Of a stretch of 64,000 nt of DNA, positions 31,245 to 39,437 are shown piece after piece. The position numbers were made by a program, and so were the translations under genes. The stretch's first letter is position 1. Each line of letters opens with the position of its first letter. A model generated the notes under the pieces. The model was not told the origin of the DNA. It did not search any database and saw only the letters and a program-made list of their open reading frames with translations. Source of the stretch: DAORHV01 sp964448405. GTDB lineage: Bacteria; Patescibacteriota; Gracilibacteria; Peribacterales; Peribacteraceae. The DNA lies in assembly GCA_964448405.1 (NCBI GenBank), contig CAYUVW010000001.1, positions 1 to 64,000 on the forward strand, in the 5' to 3' direction.

Positions 31245-33320
31245 CTAGAGCTCCCGCTTGAACAGCTCGATTTCATCGCGCAGATCGGCCGCTTTCTCGA
31301 ATTCCATGTTCTTGGCGGCCAGGTCCATTTGGGCTTCCAGCTCTTCGATCATGCGCTTCTTTTCGTCCTTGGGGATCTTCACGTGGTCGTACTTCTTCTT
31401 GCTGAGCTTCAGTTTGCTGTGTTCCTCGGCAATATCCTTAATGGCCTTAATAATGGTTTTCGGAGTAATGCCATGCTTCTTGTTGTAGGCCTCTTGAATG
31501 GTGCGACGGCGGTTGGTTTCGCCGATTGCACCCTCCATGGCGGGGGTCATTTTGTCGGCGTACAGCACGACGTGGCCACTGATGTTGCGGGCGGCGCGGC
31601 CGATGGTCTGCAACAGCGCATCTCGTGAGCGCAGGAATCCCTGCTGATCGGCGTCCAAAATGGCGATGTAACTGACCTCCGGAAGGTCCAAACCTTCGCG
31701 CAGCAGGTTGATGCCGACCAGAATGTCGATCTCTCCGCTGCGGAGCTGGCGCAGGATTTCCACGCGTTCCATGGTTTCAATATCGCTGTGCAGCCAGCGC
31801 ACTTTGTAATCGGCATTCTGGAAATACGTGGCCAAATCCTCGGCGCTCTTTTTGGTCAACGCCGTAATCAGCACGCGCTCGCCGCGCTTAATGGTTTCGT
31901 TGATTTCCTTGGTGATGTGGTCGATCTGGTGCTTCTTCGGATGAATGGTCACCTGCGGATCGACCAATCCGGTCGGACGGATGATTTGCTCCACGATCAG
32001 ATTCTTCTTGGCCTCGCCCTTGGGCGGCAATGCAGTGTGGCGGAATTCGTACGGACCGGGTGTTGCCGACACGTACACGGCCTGATTGATGCGTTCTTCA
32101 AACTCCTTGAACTTCAGCGGGCGGTTATCGTGCGCGCTTTCCAGGCGGAAGCCGTAGTCGATGAGCGTGGATTTGCGCTGGAAGTTCCCCTCGTGCATGC
32201 CGCCGATTTGCGGAATGGAAATGTGCGACTCGTCCACGAACAGCAGGTAGTCGTCCGGGAAGTAGTCCATGAGCGTTTCCGTCGGCTCGCCTGGCTCTCG
32301 GTTGCCCAAATAACGCACGTAGTTCTCGATACCCGTGCAGTAGCCGGTCTCCTTCAGCATTTCCATGTCGTACTCGGTGCGCTGGCGGATACGCTCGGCC
32401 TTGGCGTGCTCGCCTTTCTCCAAGAAAAACTTCTCGCGAACTTCCATTTCCGCCTTAATCCTTTCTATGGCTCCGTCGATTTTCTCCTTGGTCGTCACGT
32501 TATGGGCGGCTGGGAAAATCTTGATTTCATCCATCTCGCCGATCAATTCCCCGGTGAAACTGTCCACCTCCTGAATGGAATCGATTTCATCGAACGGCAT
32601 CTCGATGCGAATGACGGTGTCGCCGCTCGGCGGGAAGATTTCAATCACGTCGCCGAGAACGTGGAACATACCCTGCTTGAACTGCATGGCGCTGCGGCGG
32701 TACTGAATGTCCGTCAGCAGGCGTAGCAGACGCTGGCGCTGGAACGGCATGCCGCGCTTCAGGGTAATCGCCAAGAGCGAGTAATCCTCCACGCTGCCAA
32801 GGCCGTAGATGCACGATACCGACGCCACGATCAGCACGTCGCGGCGTGTGAGCAAGTTGTGCGTGGCGGCGTGACGGAACTTGGCGATCTCTTCGTTAAT
32901 GCTGGCGTCTTTTTCAATGTACGTGTCGGTGGTGGGAAGGTATGCCTCGGGTTGGTAGTAGTCGTAGTACGACACGAAGTAGCTGACTGCGTTCTCCGGG
33001 AAGTACTGTTGAAACTCGCTGCACAGCTGGGCGGCCAGCGTCTTGTTGTGGGCCAACACCAATGTTGGGCGCTGCAGCTGTTGCACGATGTTGGCCATGG
33101 CGAAGGTCTTACCCGTTCCCGTAGCGCCAAGCAGCGTCTGGTGGCGCTCTTTCCCCTTCAGTCCTTTGACCAGCTGCTCAATTGCGGCCGGCTGGTCGCC
33201 GGTCGGTTTATACTGCGACACCAAGTTGAACTTCCGCTGTTCAATGGGCGCCATGGGTTTGCCTTGGCTGGCATCCAACGTTGCTTTCGCCTTTGGTGGA
33301 TCTACCGGATTCGTCGCCAT
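31245..33320 (-). CDS. uvrB: Excinuclease ABC subunit B
   Basis: A 691-residue DNA-damage recognition helicase of nucleotide excision repair. Walker A GATGTGKT lies at about 65-72, preceded by roughly 27 extra N-terminal residues compared with E. coli. The DNA-clamping beta-hairpin (YYDYYQPEAYLP), the DESH helicase motif, QTIGRAARN and the C-terminal UVR motif (MDLAAKNMEFEKAADLRDEI) are all present. uvrA and uvrC are not in this window. TACACT lies 9 bases before the ATG. The stop is 7 bases from the end of the convergent two-module gene. Confidence 0.97.
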   Translation of the reverse strand: MATNPVDPPKAKATLDASQGKPMAPIEQRKFNLVSQYKPTGDQPAAIEQLVKGLKGKERHQTLLGATGTGKTFAMANIVQQLQRPTLVLAHNKTLAAQLCSEFQQYFPENAVSYFVSYYDYYQPEAYLPTTDTYIEKDASINEEIAKFRHAATHNLLTRRDVLIVASVSCIYGLGSVEDYSLLAITLKRGMPFQRQRLLRLLTDIQYRRSAMQFKQGMFHVLGDVIEIFPPSGDTVIRIEMPFDEIDSIQEVDSFTGELIGEMDEIKIFPAAHNVTTKEKIDGAIERIKAEMEVREKFFLEKGEHAKAERIRQRTEYDMEMLKETGYCTGIENYVRYLGNREPGEPTETLMDYFPDDYLLFVDESHISIPQIGGMHEGNFQRKSTLIDYGFRLESAHDNRPLKFKEFEERINQAVYVSATPGPYEFRHTALPPKGEAKKNLIVEQIIRPTGLVDPQVTIHPKKHQIDHITKEINETIKRGERVLITALTKKSAEDLATYFQNADYKVRWLHSDIETMERVEILRQLRSGEIDILVGINLLREGLDLPEVSYIAILDADQQGFLRSRDALLQTIGRAARNISGHVVLYADKMTPAMEGAIGETNRRRTIQEAYNKKHGITPKTIIKAIKDIAEEHSKLKLSKKKYDHVKIPKDEKKRMIEELEAQMDLAAKNMEFEKAADLRDEIELFKREL

Positions 33321-33383
33321 GAGCCATGCAGTGTACCGCAGCGCGCCTGCAAAAGGAAGGGTAGCTCCTGCGGCAGAGCCTTT

Positions 33384-34337
33384 TTACGCCGACTGTTTCG
33401 CCATGCCGATCCGGTCGAAGAGCCACAACATCGCCATGAGCATGGCAATGCCAATGAGTCCGTGGAACAAATCCACCGCCACTTCGCGGGAGAAGATCCC
33501 GATGATCATAATCATCGCAATGCGAGCGCCGTTCAGGAAAAACAGCAACAGTGCACCAATGATTGCGGCAACCGCCGCGCGCCACGGCTGGACGCCGGAC
33601 CGTTGCCACCACAGCGCTCCGGCCAGCAGGAGAAACAGCATGACGCCATCCAGTGCTGCGCACTGTGGCCCGATGCGCACGGTAAATGCATGGAACGTAA
33701 TCAGCGCATGGTGCGCATCCACCGACACAGCCGATGCATCGACGAGTTGCAGCAGCCAAGCCGCCAGATCCAGCGCCGGGCGAACCAATGGCAAATGCCA
33801 GACCGACGCGAGAACCCCGGTTGTCACGAAGCCCAATGCCAGCAGTACACAGGCCAGAATCGCCGGGATGCAACGACGCAACGTCGCCCAAGGGAAGCAG
33901 AGTCCGTACGCGGCCGCAGCCGGCAGCAGGAGGCATGCGTATGACAGCGCGGTGAACAGCAGGCCGCGTGTTTGGTCGAGCGCCCTGAGTTGCACCAATT
34001 GTTCGGTCGAAGGATGCGTGACCACCAGTGCAGCAACGGATGCAATCGCAACCAGCGCTCCGGATACGATGCGCTCGCGACGTGATGGCATTCCGATCTG
34101 CGCCATGCGTTTATCGTTTGCCAGCCACAATCCAAACAAGACTAACAACAATGCGAAATGATGTTGCTGCGGAGGCAGAGGCAAAAATCCCAGCGCGACA
34201 GGTCCGACGTATGCGCGCCCGATCAACGCGCTGAGCCCGGGGCTTTGCAGTAGAACCGGTATGCCAATGGCCACGGCAAAGAGCGTAACCGCTTTGCGGA
34301 TCAGCGGAACCGATGGGTCCGCTGCGCGCGAGTGCAT
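33384..34337 (-). CDS. Exosortase/archaeosortase-like membrane transpeptidase
   Basis: A 317-residue protein with about eight membrane helices. The three catalytic landmarks of the exosortase/archaeosortase fold are in order in the last third: Cys226 (RIGPQCAALDG), Arg272 (FFLNGARIAM) and His292 (DLFHGLIG). Exosortases cleave C-terminal tripartite signals (short motif, membrane helix, basic tail) and anchor or transfer the protein. The start ATG directly abuts the stop of the 62-residue gene (TAA-ATG), so the two are translated together. The subtype is not one I recognise, and no classical PEP-CTERM substrate is seen elsewhere in the window. Confidence 0.8.
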   Translation of the reverse strand: MHSRAADPSVPLIRKAVTLFAVAIGIPVLLQSPGLSALIGRAYVGPVALGFLPLPPQQHHFALLLVLFGLWLANDKRMAQIGMPSRRERIVSGALVAIASVAALVVTHPSTEQLVQLRALDQTRGLLFTALSYACLLLPAAAAYGLCFPWATLRRCIPAILACVLLALGFVTTGVLASVWHLPLVRPALDLAAWLLQLVDASAVSVDAHHALITFHAFTVRIGPQCAALDGVMLFLLLAGALWWQRSGVQPWRAAVAAIIGALLLFFLNGARIAMIMIIGIFSREVAVDLFHGLIGIAMLMAMLWLFDRIGMAKQSA

Positions 34338-34526
34338 TTAGAGGCGGTCGGAATCTTTGCTCTTTTTCTTTTGTAACAGCTTCTGCCCCGCCACTGCGAC
34401 TATGGGTACCGCCAGCCAACCGAAAAACGGCGCATCGGGCGGCGGCGGTGCCTCTATTGCAAACGCAACGGCGGGCATAAGCCAAGATACCGAGATCACC
34501 AGCGATGCATGCACCAACCGTTTCAT
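34338..34526 (-). CDS. 62-residue candidate exosortase substrate with sorting-signal-like tail
   Basis: The whole protein is a signal peptide (MKRLVHASLVISVSWLMPAVAFA) followed by a short Pro-rich stretch (IEAPPPPDAPFF), a hydrophobic helix (GWLAVPIVAVAG) and a basic end (KKKSKDSDRL). This is the layout of a PEP-CTERM-type sorting signal with almost no mature domain in between. The exosortase-like gene follows with no gap. A TAAGGT with TGG extension lies 8 bases before the ATG. It may instead be a small regulatory partner of the sortase. Confidence 0.65.
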   Translation of the reverse strand: MKRLVHASLVISVSWLMPAVAFAIEAPPPPDAPFFGWLAVPIVAVAGQKLLQKKKSKDSDRL

Positions 34527-34664
34527 TGGTCGTCACCTTACCATGAAGGCTTTGAACGGACCAAAAATTTCTCAGCGATGTTTTTGCACTACTCCCAAGT
34601 GAGCCGACCTTGGCGCATCTATTTTTTCCCCATGACACTATACTGGTGGCATGGGTCGGTCTGG

Positions 34665-34670
34665 TACCGT
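34665..34670 (+). promoter_or_regulatory. -10 element TACCGT, leaderless start
   Basis: TACCGT with an upstream TGG ends exactly 6 bases (AGCGCT) before the ATG at 34677. A better-looking TATACT at 34639-34644 lies 32 bases before the same ATG and is an alternative. Confidence 0.4.
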
Positions 34671-34676
34671 AGCGCT

Positions 34677-35618
34677 ATGGAGCACGCATGGAATCCGTCG
34701 CAGATGAACGTGCCGTGGACCGAGTCGCCGTTCTTCAGTGATCTATTGGCGGCATCGGAATTGAGCGGAGATCACCGCGATGTTGCCGAGCGTTTTTCGC
34801 GCGACGGCTATGTGGTGCTTACGCCGAACGACACGGCGTTCCCCTCGTTTGTCGAAGCCCTGCGTGCCAGTCCACCTGCGTTCGAGGCCGACCGTGGTAC
34901 AGACTTGTGGCGTACCGATGAGCGCGTAAAACGACTCGCTATCCACCCGGAAATTCTGACGACGCTCGCCATGTTGTATCGGCGCGAGCCGATTGCATTC
35001 CAGACGCTCAATTTCGCGCACGGCACCGAGCAGTGCACACACAGCGACGCGGTGCATTTTCATTCCTACCCGCAACGGTTTTTGTGCGGCGTGTGGACGG
35101 CGCTGGAAGATATCGACGATAACAACGGCCCATTGCACGTCTACCCGGGGAGTCATCGGCTGCCCTTGTACGATATGCACGATTTTGGCCTGCCGTCCTC
35201 GCGCGATTGCTATCCGGACTACGAGGAAGCTATCGGCCAATTGGCTGCCAAGCTTGGCCTGCAAAAACACGTCGTGACCGTGAAGGCCGGGCAGATCGTA
35301 GTGTGGGCCGCCAACTTGCTGCACGGCGGGGACGTGATTCGCGATCGTTCACGAACGCGCATGAGCCAGGTGACGCACTATGTCTTTAAGGACTGTCTTT
35401 ACTACGTCCCCATTCTTTCCGACCCGTTCGCCGGTTCGGTTCGACTGCGCAATATCACCGATATTTCCACCGGACTGTCTGTACCGCATGTCTACAGAGG
35501 CAAGCTACTCAAGGTGTCGCCTGAGCAGGAGTTTTGGCAGCGGCCGTCGTTCGGGAAGTTCCTCCTCGCGGTGCTCGGTCGTTGCCGCGTGGGAGTCGCG
35601 AAGTTTCTGAAGCGTTAA
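34677..35618 (+). CDS. Phytanoyl-CoA dioxygenase (PhyH)-family 2-oxoglutarate/Fe(II) oxygenase
   Basis: A 313-residue protein with the jelly-roll iron site of PhyH enzymes: the HSD of THSDAVHFHS (His/Asp ligands, about residue 123), a GPLHVYPGSHRLP strand, and a distal His in LLHGGDVIRDRSRTRMSQVTHY whose downstream Arg binds 2-oxoglutarate. Family members hydroxylate lipids, small molecules or secondary metabolites; the substrate is unknown. The ATG at 34677 starts just before the first structured segment; the frame stays open upstream through the divergent gene's leader. Confidence 0.82.
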   Translation: MEHAWNPSQMNVPWTESPFFSDLLAASELSGDHRDVAERFSRDGYVVLTPNDTAFPSFVEALRASPPAFEADRGTDLWRTDERVKRLAIHPEILTTLAMLYRREPIAFQTLNFAHGTEQCTHSDAVHFHSYPQRFLCGVWTALEDIDDNNGPLHVYPGSHRLPLYDMHDFGLPSSRDCYPDYEEAIGQLAAKLGLQKHVVTVKAGQIVVWAANLLHGGDVIRDRSRTRMSQVTHYVFKDCLYYVPILSDPFAGSVRLRNITDISTGLSVPHVYRGKLLKVSPEQEFWQRPSFGKFLLAVLGRCRVGVAKFLKR

Positions 35619-35649
35619 GCTGGAAGTGGCGCACAGTGCGCGTTTGGGC

Positions 35650-35655
35650 TATCGT
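35650..35655 (+). promoter_or_regulatory. -10 element TATCGT, leaderless start of serS
   Basis: TATCGT ends exactly 6 bases (CGGCGC) before the serS ATG at 35662. Confidence 0.45.
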
Positions 35656-35661
35656 CGGCGC

Positions 35662-36966
35662 ATGATCGACCTCGCAGATTTCCGCAAGCGCCCCGAAGCC
35701 TACCGCGATGCCGCCAAGAAGAAGCGTGTCAATATCGACATCGACGCCTTCCTGAAGCTGGACGAAGAGCGCCGCGCATTATTGCATGCGGTGGAAACCA
35801 AGCGCGCCGAGAAGAACAAAGTCAGCGCCGAGGTGCCGAAGATGAAAGGTGATGAAAAAGCCAAGGCCGTGGCCGCCATGAAGGAACTGGGCGCCGAGCT
35901 GAAAGCCAGCGAAGAGCGCCTGAAAGAAGTGGAGGTACTCTGGAACGATCAGCAGCTGCGCTTGCCCGGCATTCCGTTGCCGCAGGTTCCGGAAGGCAAA
36001 GACGACACCGAGAATAAGGAGATCCGGAAGTGGGGTGAGTTGCCGAAGTTTGCGTTCGAGCCAAAAGACCACGTCACGCTCGGTGCCGATTTAGACATTG
36101 TCGATATCCCGCGCGGTGTGAAGGTGGCCGGCAGCCGCAGCTACATTCTGAAAGGCGATGGCGCCCGTCTCGAACTGGCCATCCATTTGTTCGCACTCGA
36201 CTTGCTGTACAAGAAAGGCTTCACTCAGCTCAATCCGCCGGTGCTGGCCAGCTACGACGCCATGATGGGCACCAGTTACTTTCCGGGCGGCGAAGAGCAG
36301 GCGTACGCGGTCGGTGTTCAACAGAAGCGTGCCGAGCCCATTGTCCCAGATGATCTCTACCTCATCGGCACCGCGGAAGTTCCGGTGACCAGTTACCACA
36401 GCGGCGAGGTATTGAAGCTTTCGGAATTACCCAAGCGCTACGTTGGTTTCTCCAGCGGGTTCCGGCGCGAGGCCGGTACCTACGGCAAGGACACCAAGGG
36501 TCTGTACCGCGTGCATCAGATTCAGAAAGTCGAACAAGTCATCCTGTGTGAAGGCGATGCCGCAGTCAGCGCGAAGATGCATGCCGAAATTCTCGCCAAT
36601 GCCGAAGCAGTCATGCAGGCGCTCAAGCTGCCGTACCGCGTGGTGGATGTCTGCACCGGCGACATGGGCCTGGGTCAGGTCTACAAGAACGATATCGAGA
36701 CCTGGATGCCCAGCCGCAACGGCTACGGCGAAACGCACAGTTGTTCTACTTTCCACGACTTCCAGTCGCGCCGTTTGAACATCAAATACGAGGCTGCCGA
36801 CGGCACCAAGAAGTTCGTTCACACCCTTAACAACACTTGCATCGCCACGCCGCGCGTACTTATTCCCATCCTCGAACTCTACCAGAACGCCGACGGCTCC
36901 GTGACCGTTCCAGAGGTGTTGCGTCCGTACATGGGCGGCCAGGAGAAAATCGCGCGTAAGGGCTAG
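35662..36966 (+). CDS. serS: Serine-tRNA ligase
   Basis: A 434-residue class II synthetase. The N-terminal coiled-coil arm that grips tRNA-Ser spans about residues 28-100. The catalytic core follows with motif 1 region (LELAIHLFALDLLYKKGF), motif 2 (YVGFSSGFRREAGTYGKDTKGLYRVH around residue 270) and motif 3 (NNTCIATPRVLIPILE near 390). All residues expected for serine activation in these motifs are present. Its stop overlaps the end of the convergent kinase-like gene by 4 bases. Confidence 0.96.
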   Translation: MIDLADFRKRPEAYRDAAKKKRVNIDIDAFLKLDEERRALLHAVETKRAEKNKVSAEVPKMKGDEKAKAVAAMKELGAELKASEERLKEVEVLWNDQQLRLPGIPLPQVPEGKDDTENKEIRKWGELPKFAFEPKDHVTLGADLDIVDIPRGVKVAGSRSYILKGDGARLELAIHLFALDLLYKKGFTQLNPPVLASYDAMMGTSYFPGGEEQAYAVGVQQKRAEPIVPDDLYLIGTAEVPVTSYHSGEVLKLSELPKRYVGFSSGFRREAGTYGKDTKGLYRVHQIQKVEQVILCEGDAAVSAKMHAEILANAEAVMQALKLPYRVVDVCTGDMGLGQVYKNDIETWMPSRNGYGETHSCSTFHDFQSRRLNIKYEAADGTKKFVHTLNNTCIATPRVLIPILELYQNADGSVTVPEVLRPYMGGQEKIARKG

Positions 36967-38183
36967 TCGACCTTCCGCCGCACGTAGTGCCACTTGCTCA
37001 CGACGGGCACCGGCATCTCCGTCGCCTGCGACCCGTCGCCGGTGGTGTCGGTCGGTTCTTCGCATGCGCCGTGCTTGCGACAACGCTCCCAGACCAGCGC
37101 GAAATCCACACCCTTCTTTTCTTGCTCGGTCATGCGCCGGCGCCAGCGCATCACGCGTTTGTCCAAATTCAGCGTGCGTGCCAGCGCGTTCATGGTTCGC
37201 ACATAGTTCAAGCCGTTCAGTGTATCGATCACGTCCGCCCGTTCGTTGCCGCCGCTCCGTTCCGATGACAGCCGTATGAGTGCATCCGGCAGACGACCGA
37301 GGCAGCGCGGAGTCGGGTGGAGGGCATCCAGCAACACCGGCGTGCACTGCTCGCGTCCGTGCACGTTTTTGCGCGTCAGCAGCACGTTGTCTCCTTCGCC
37401 GAGAATATCGATGATTTCATCCGTTTCATCGCTGTACGCAATCGCCCGTTCAATGAAGGTCCGCATCGTCGCGCGCAAGCCGCCGTCGCGCCGCAGGGCG
37501 TTCATCAGGCTCGCAAGCGGCTTCGATTGCTGTGTCTGCAGAAATTCGTCGCGCCCCACCGGGATGTCGTTTTCATCGCCGCAGTCCAGCACGAGGTGCG
37601 TATTGACCCTGGCGTACCGCTGGACGTGGGGGTGCGTGCGCGGCAGAAGTGGCAGTCCGCTGGCATGGGTAGCGGGCTGGCACAACGTGCCGATCTCCCG
37701 CTGGCTCCAGTCCGTGCGCAGTTCGGCGTATCCGCACGACAGGCGTTGTGCACCTTCCAGCTTCACGGGTTGCTGCACGATGATCAATCGCTGCCTGCCG
37801 TCCGGACTGGCATGCAGCATGGCGTGTTCGTTGGGCATCCAATGCGCATCGCGCATGTACTCGCGCAGCAGTCGCATGCGTGCGCGATGGTCATGCAGCG
37901 CTTCGTCGGATGCCTCATGCAGTCCGACCTTCAGCACGAACGGCAAATCGTACGGCATGCCTTCCAAAGGAAGGCGCATGCCCGACAGCACGACGTTTTC
38001 GCCGCCGTGTCCCACCGGGTGAAACAACATGGGTTGCTTTCCGCTCGCGACCGAAACGCGGTCCATCATCCCGGTACGGATCTGCCGAATCAGATCATCC
38101 AGAAATGCCCGGTGCAAACCGGCGTGTTCCGCCTGTTCTTGCTGCACATCGGGTTGCTCCGTTGGATCAAGCGTTTCCGCCAT
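36963..38183 (-). CDS. Possible protein-kinase-fold protein, unknown function
   Basis: A 406-residue soluble protein with weak kinase-like features. There is a Gly-rich loop VGHGGENVV (57-65), then a FVLKV segment with Lys85, then ILGEGDNVLLTRKN (an N-containing catalytic-loop analogue, about residue 270) followed by VLLDALHP (DFG-position analogue). A Cys-rich WERCRKHGACEEP lies near the end. The usual HRD motif is not visible, so catalysis is doubtful. Overall the call is tentative; it may be a pseudokinase or a different fold. A TATAGT directly abuts the ATG. No family is recognised outright. Confidence 0.5.
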   Translation of the reverse strand: MAETLDPTEQPDVQQEQAEHAGLHRAFLDDLIRQIRTGMMDRVSVASGKQPMLFHPVGHGGENVVLSGMRLPLEGMPYDLPFVLKVGLHEASDEALHDHRARMRLLREYMRDAHWMPNEHAMLHASPDGRQRLIIVQQPVKLEGAQRLSCGYAELRTDWSQREIGTLCQPATHASGLPLLPRTHPHVQRYARVNTHLVLDCGDENDIPVGRDEFLQTQQSKPLASLMNALRRDGGLRATMRTFIERAIAYSDETDEIIDILGEGDNVLLTRKNVHGREQCTPVLLDALHPTPRCLGRLPDALIRLSSERSGGNERADVIDTLNGLNYVRTMNALARTLNLDKRVMRWRRRMTEQEKKGVDFALVWERCRKHGACEEPTDTTGDGSQATEMPVPVVSKWHYVRRKVD

Positions 38184-38275
38184 ACTATATTTATGACAGA
38201 AAAATAAAATCCAGCAACTTCTCGGTGCTACGTCACTGATTGAGAGCGATTGGATGCGAAAAGATCGCGGTGCCG

Positions 38276-38281
38276 TATACT
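38276..38281 (+). promoter_or_regulatory. -10 element TATACT, leaderless start
   Basis: TATACT ends exactly 6 bases (GCGCTC) before the ATG at 38288. Confidence 0.6.
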
Positions 38282-38287
38282 GCGCTC

Positions 38288-39400
38288 ATGCGAATCCTGT
38301 TCACTCGTTTCCCGCTGGAGAGCGCGTTCGGCGGCGCCGAAGTGCAAACGCTGTCGCTCATGCGCGAACTACTGAAGCGCGGACATGCGGTGGAATTCCT
38401 GGGCAGCTGCCCGGTCTTGTTGGCCGAGGCACCCAAGATCGGCGTGCGCGCCACGCGCCTGGACATCGGCCCACCACCCGTCACGCAGGTCGCCGCGGCA
38501 ACCTTCGCATGGCGCAGATTCGCCATGCAACGAGCCTTGATTCAGGCCATGGAAAGCATGTCGCAATTACCGGATGCCGTTTGCATGCTCAGCCTTTCGG
38601 AGAAAGTGTTGCTGACCGATTGGCTGGCGCAGCACGACGTGAAAACCTTCTGGATTGAGCACGACCGCGTCGGGCGTTGGCTGCGCTGGAATCCGTGGTT
38701 ACCGGCACTCAGGCGTGCTGCCAGGAGTGCGAAAATCATCTGCGTTTCCGAGCTCAGCCGAGCGCTGTACGGTCGCATGGGATTCCGCATCGAGAACATC
38801 GTCGCCATTCCGAACGGTATCGATACCGAACGTCTGCAAGGCACCGTGACGCCCGTCGTTTCCCGCGCCGGACAGATGAGAATCGGTTGCGTCGCCCGGC
38901 TCTCGGAAGAGAAAGGTGTGGATGTGCTCATTCATGCCATGCGCGCAGTGCCGCATGCCACGCTCGACATCGTCGGCACCGGCCCCCAAGAAGGCTTCCT
39001 ACACAAAATCATTTTGGAAATTGAGCAAGCAGAGCACCAGACAGGCCGCATTCGTATCGTCTCGCATGTCGAAGATTTGGCTGCCTTCTACCGTTCGCTC
39101 GATGCATTCGTGCTGCCATCCACCGAGAATGATCCGTTCGGGCTGGTCGTGGGTGAAGCCATGGTGCTTGGCATACCGACCGTCGTTACGGATCAATGCG
39201 GTATTGCCGGCTATCTCCACAATGGACGCGATGCACTCGTCGTGCCGGCCGGGTCGGTCGAAGCATTGTCCAAAGCCCTGTGCTCGCTCAGCGACCCTGC
39301 GCTACATGCATCACTTTCAGCTGCGGGTCCGACGCGCGTGGCTGCCACGCTGTCCATTGCGGCCATGGTCGATTCCTACGAAAAACTCCTGAAAGCATAG
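38288..39400 (+). CDS. Glycosyltransferase family 4 (GT-B fold)
   Basis: A 370-residue GT4 enzyme. The N-terminal domain opens MRILFTRFPLESAFGGAEVQ, the Gly-Gly-Ala-Glu loop typical of this family. The linker has IAVPNG-like VAIPNGIDTERL. The C-terminal domain has the donor-binding E-x7-E stretch (STENDPFGLVVGEAMVLGIPTV). It transfers an activated sugar, possibly UDP- or GDP-linked, to an envelope glycan or glycolipid. The acceptor is unknown. It is followed 37 bases later by the amidase-SpoIID gene, which has its own -10. Confidence 0.9.
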   Translation: MRILFTRFPLESAFGGAEVQTLSLMRELLKRGHAVEFLGSCPVLLAEAPKIGVRATRLDIGPPPVTQVAAATFAWRRFAMQRALIQAMESMSQLPDAVCMLSLSEKVLLTDWLAQHDVKTFWIEHDRVGRWLRWNPWLPALRRAARSAKIICVSELSRALYGRMGFRIENIVAIPNGIDTERLQGTVTPVVSRAGQMRIGCVARLSEEKGVDVLIHAMRAVPHATLDIVGTGPQEGFLHKIILEIEQAEHQTGRIRIVSHVEDLAAFYRSLDAFVLPSTENDPFGLVVGEAMVLGIPTVVTDQCGIAGYLHNGRDALVVPAGSVEALSKALCSLSDPALHASLSAAGPTRVAATLSIAAMVDSYEKLLKA

Positions 39401-39420
39401 GGCGTGCTCACCGCGTGAGG

Positions 39421-39426
39421 TATACT
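39421..39426 (+). promoter_or_regulatory. -10 element TATACT of the amidase-SpoIID gene
   Basis: TATACT ends 11 bases before the ATG at 39438, giving a leader of only about 5 bases. Confidence 0.5.
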
Positions 39427-39437
39427 CGCACCCTCAG

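Noticed and set aside
31788..34161. Long plus-strand frames (312, 361 and 372 codons)
   Set aside because: They are antisense to uvrB and the exosortase-like gene and have shadow-type composition.
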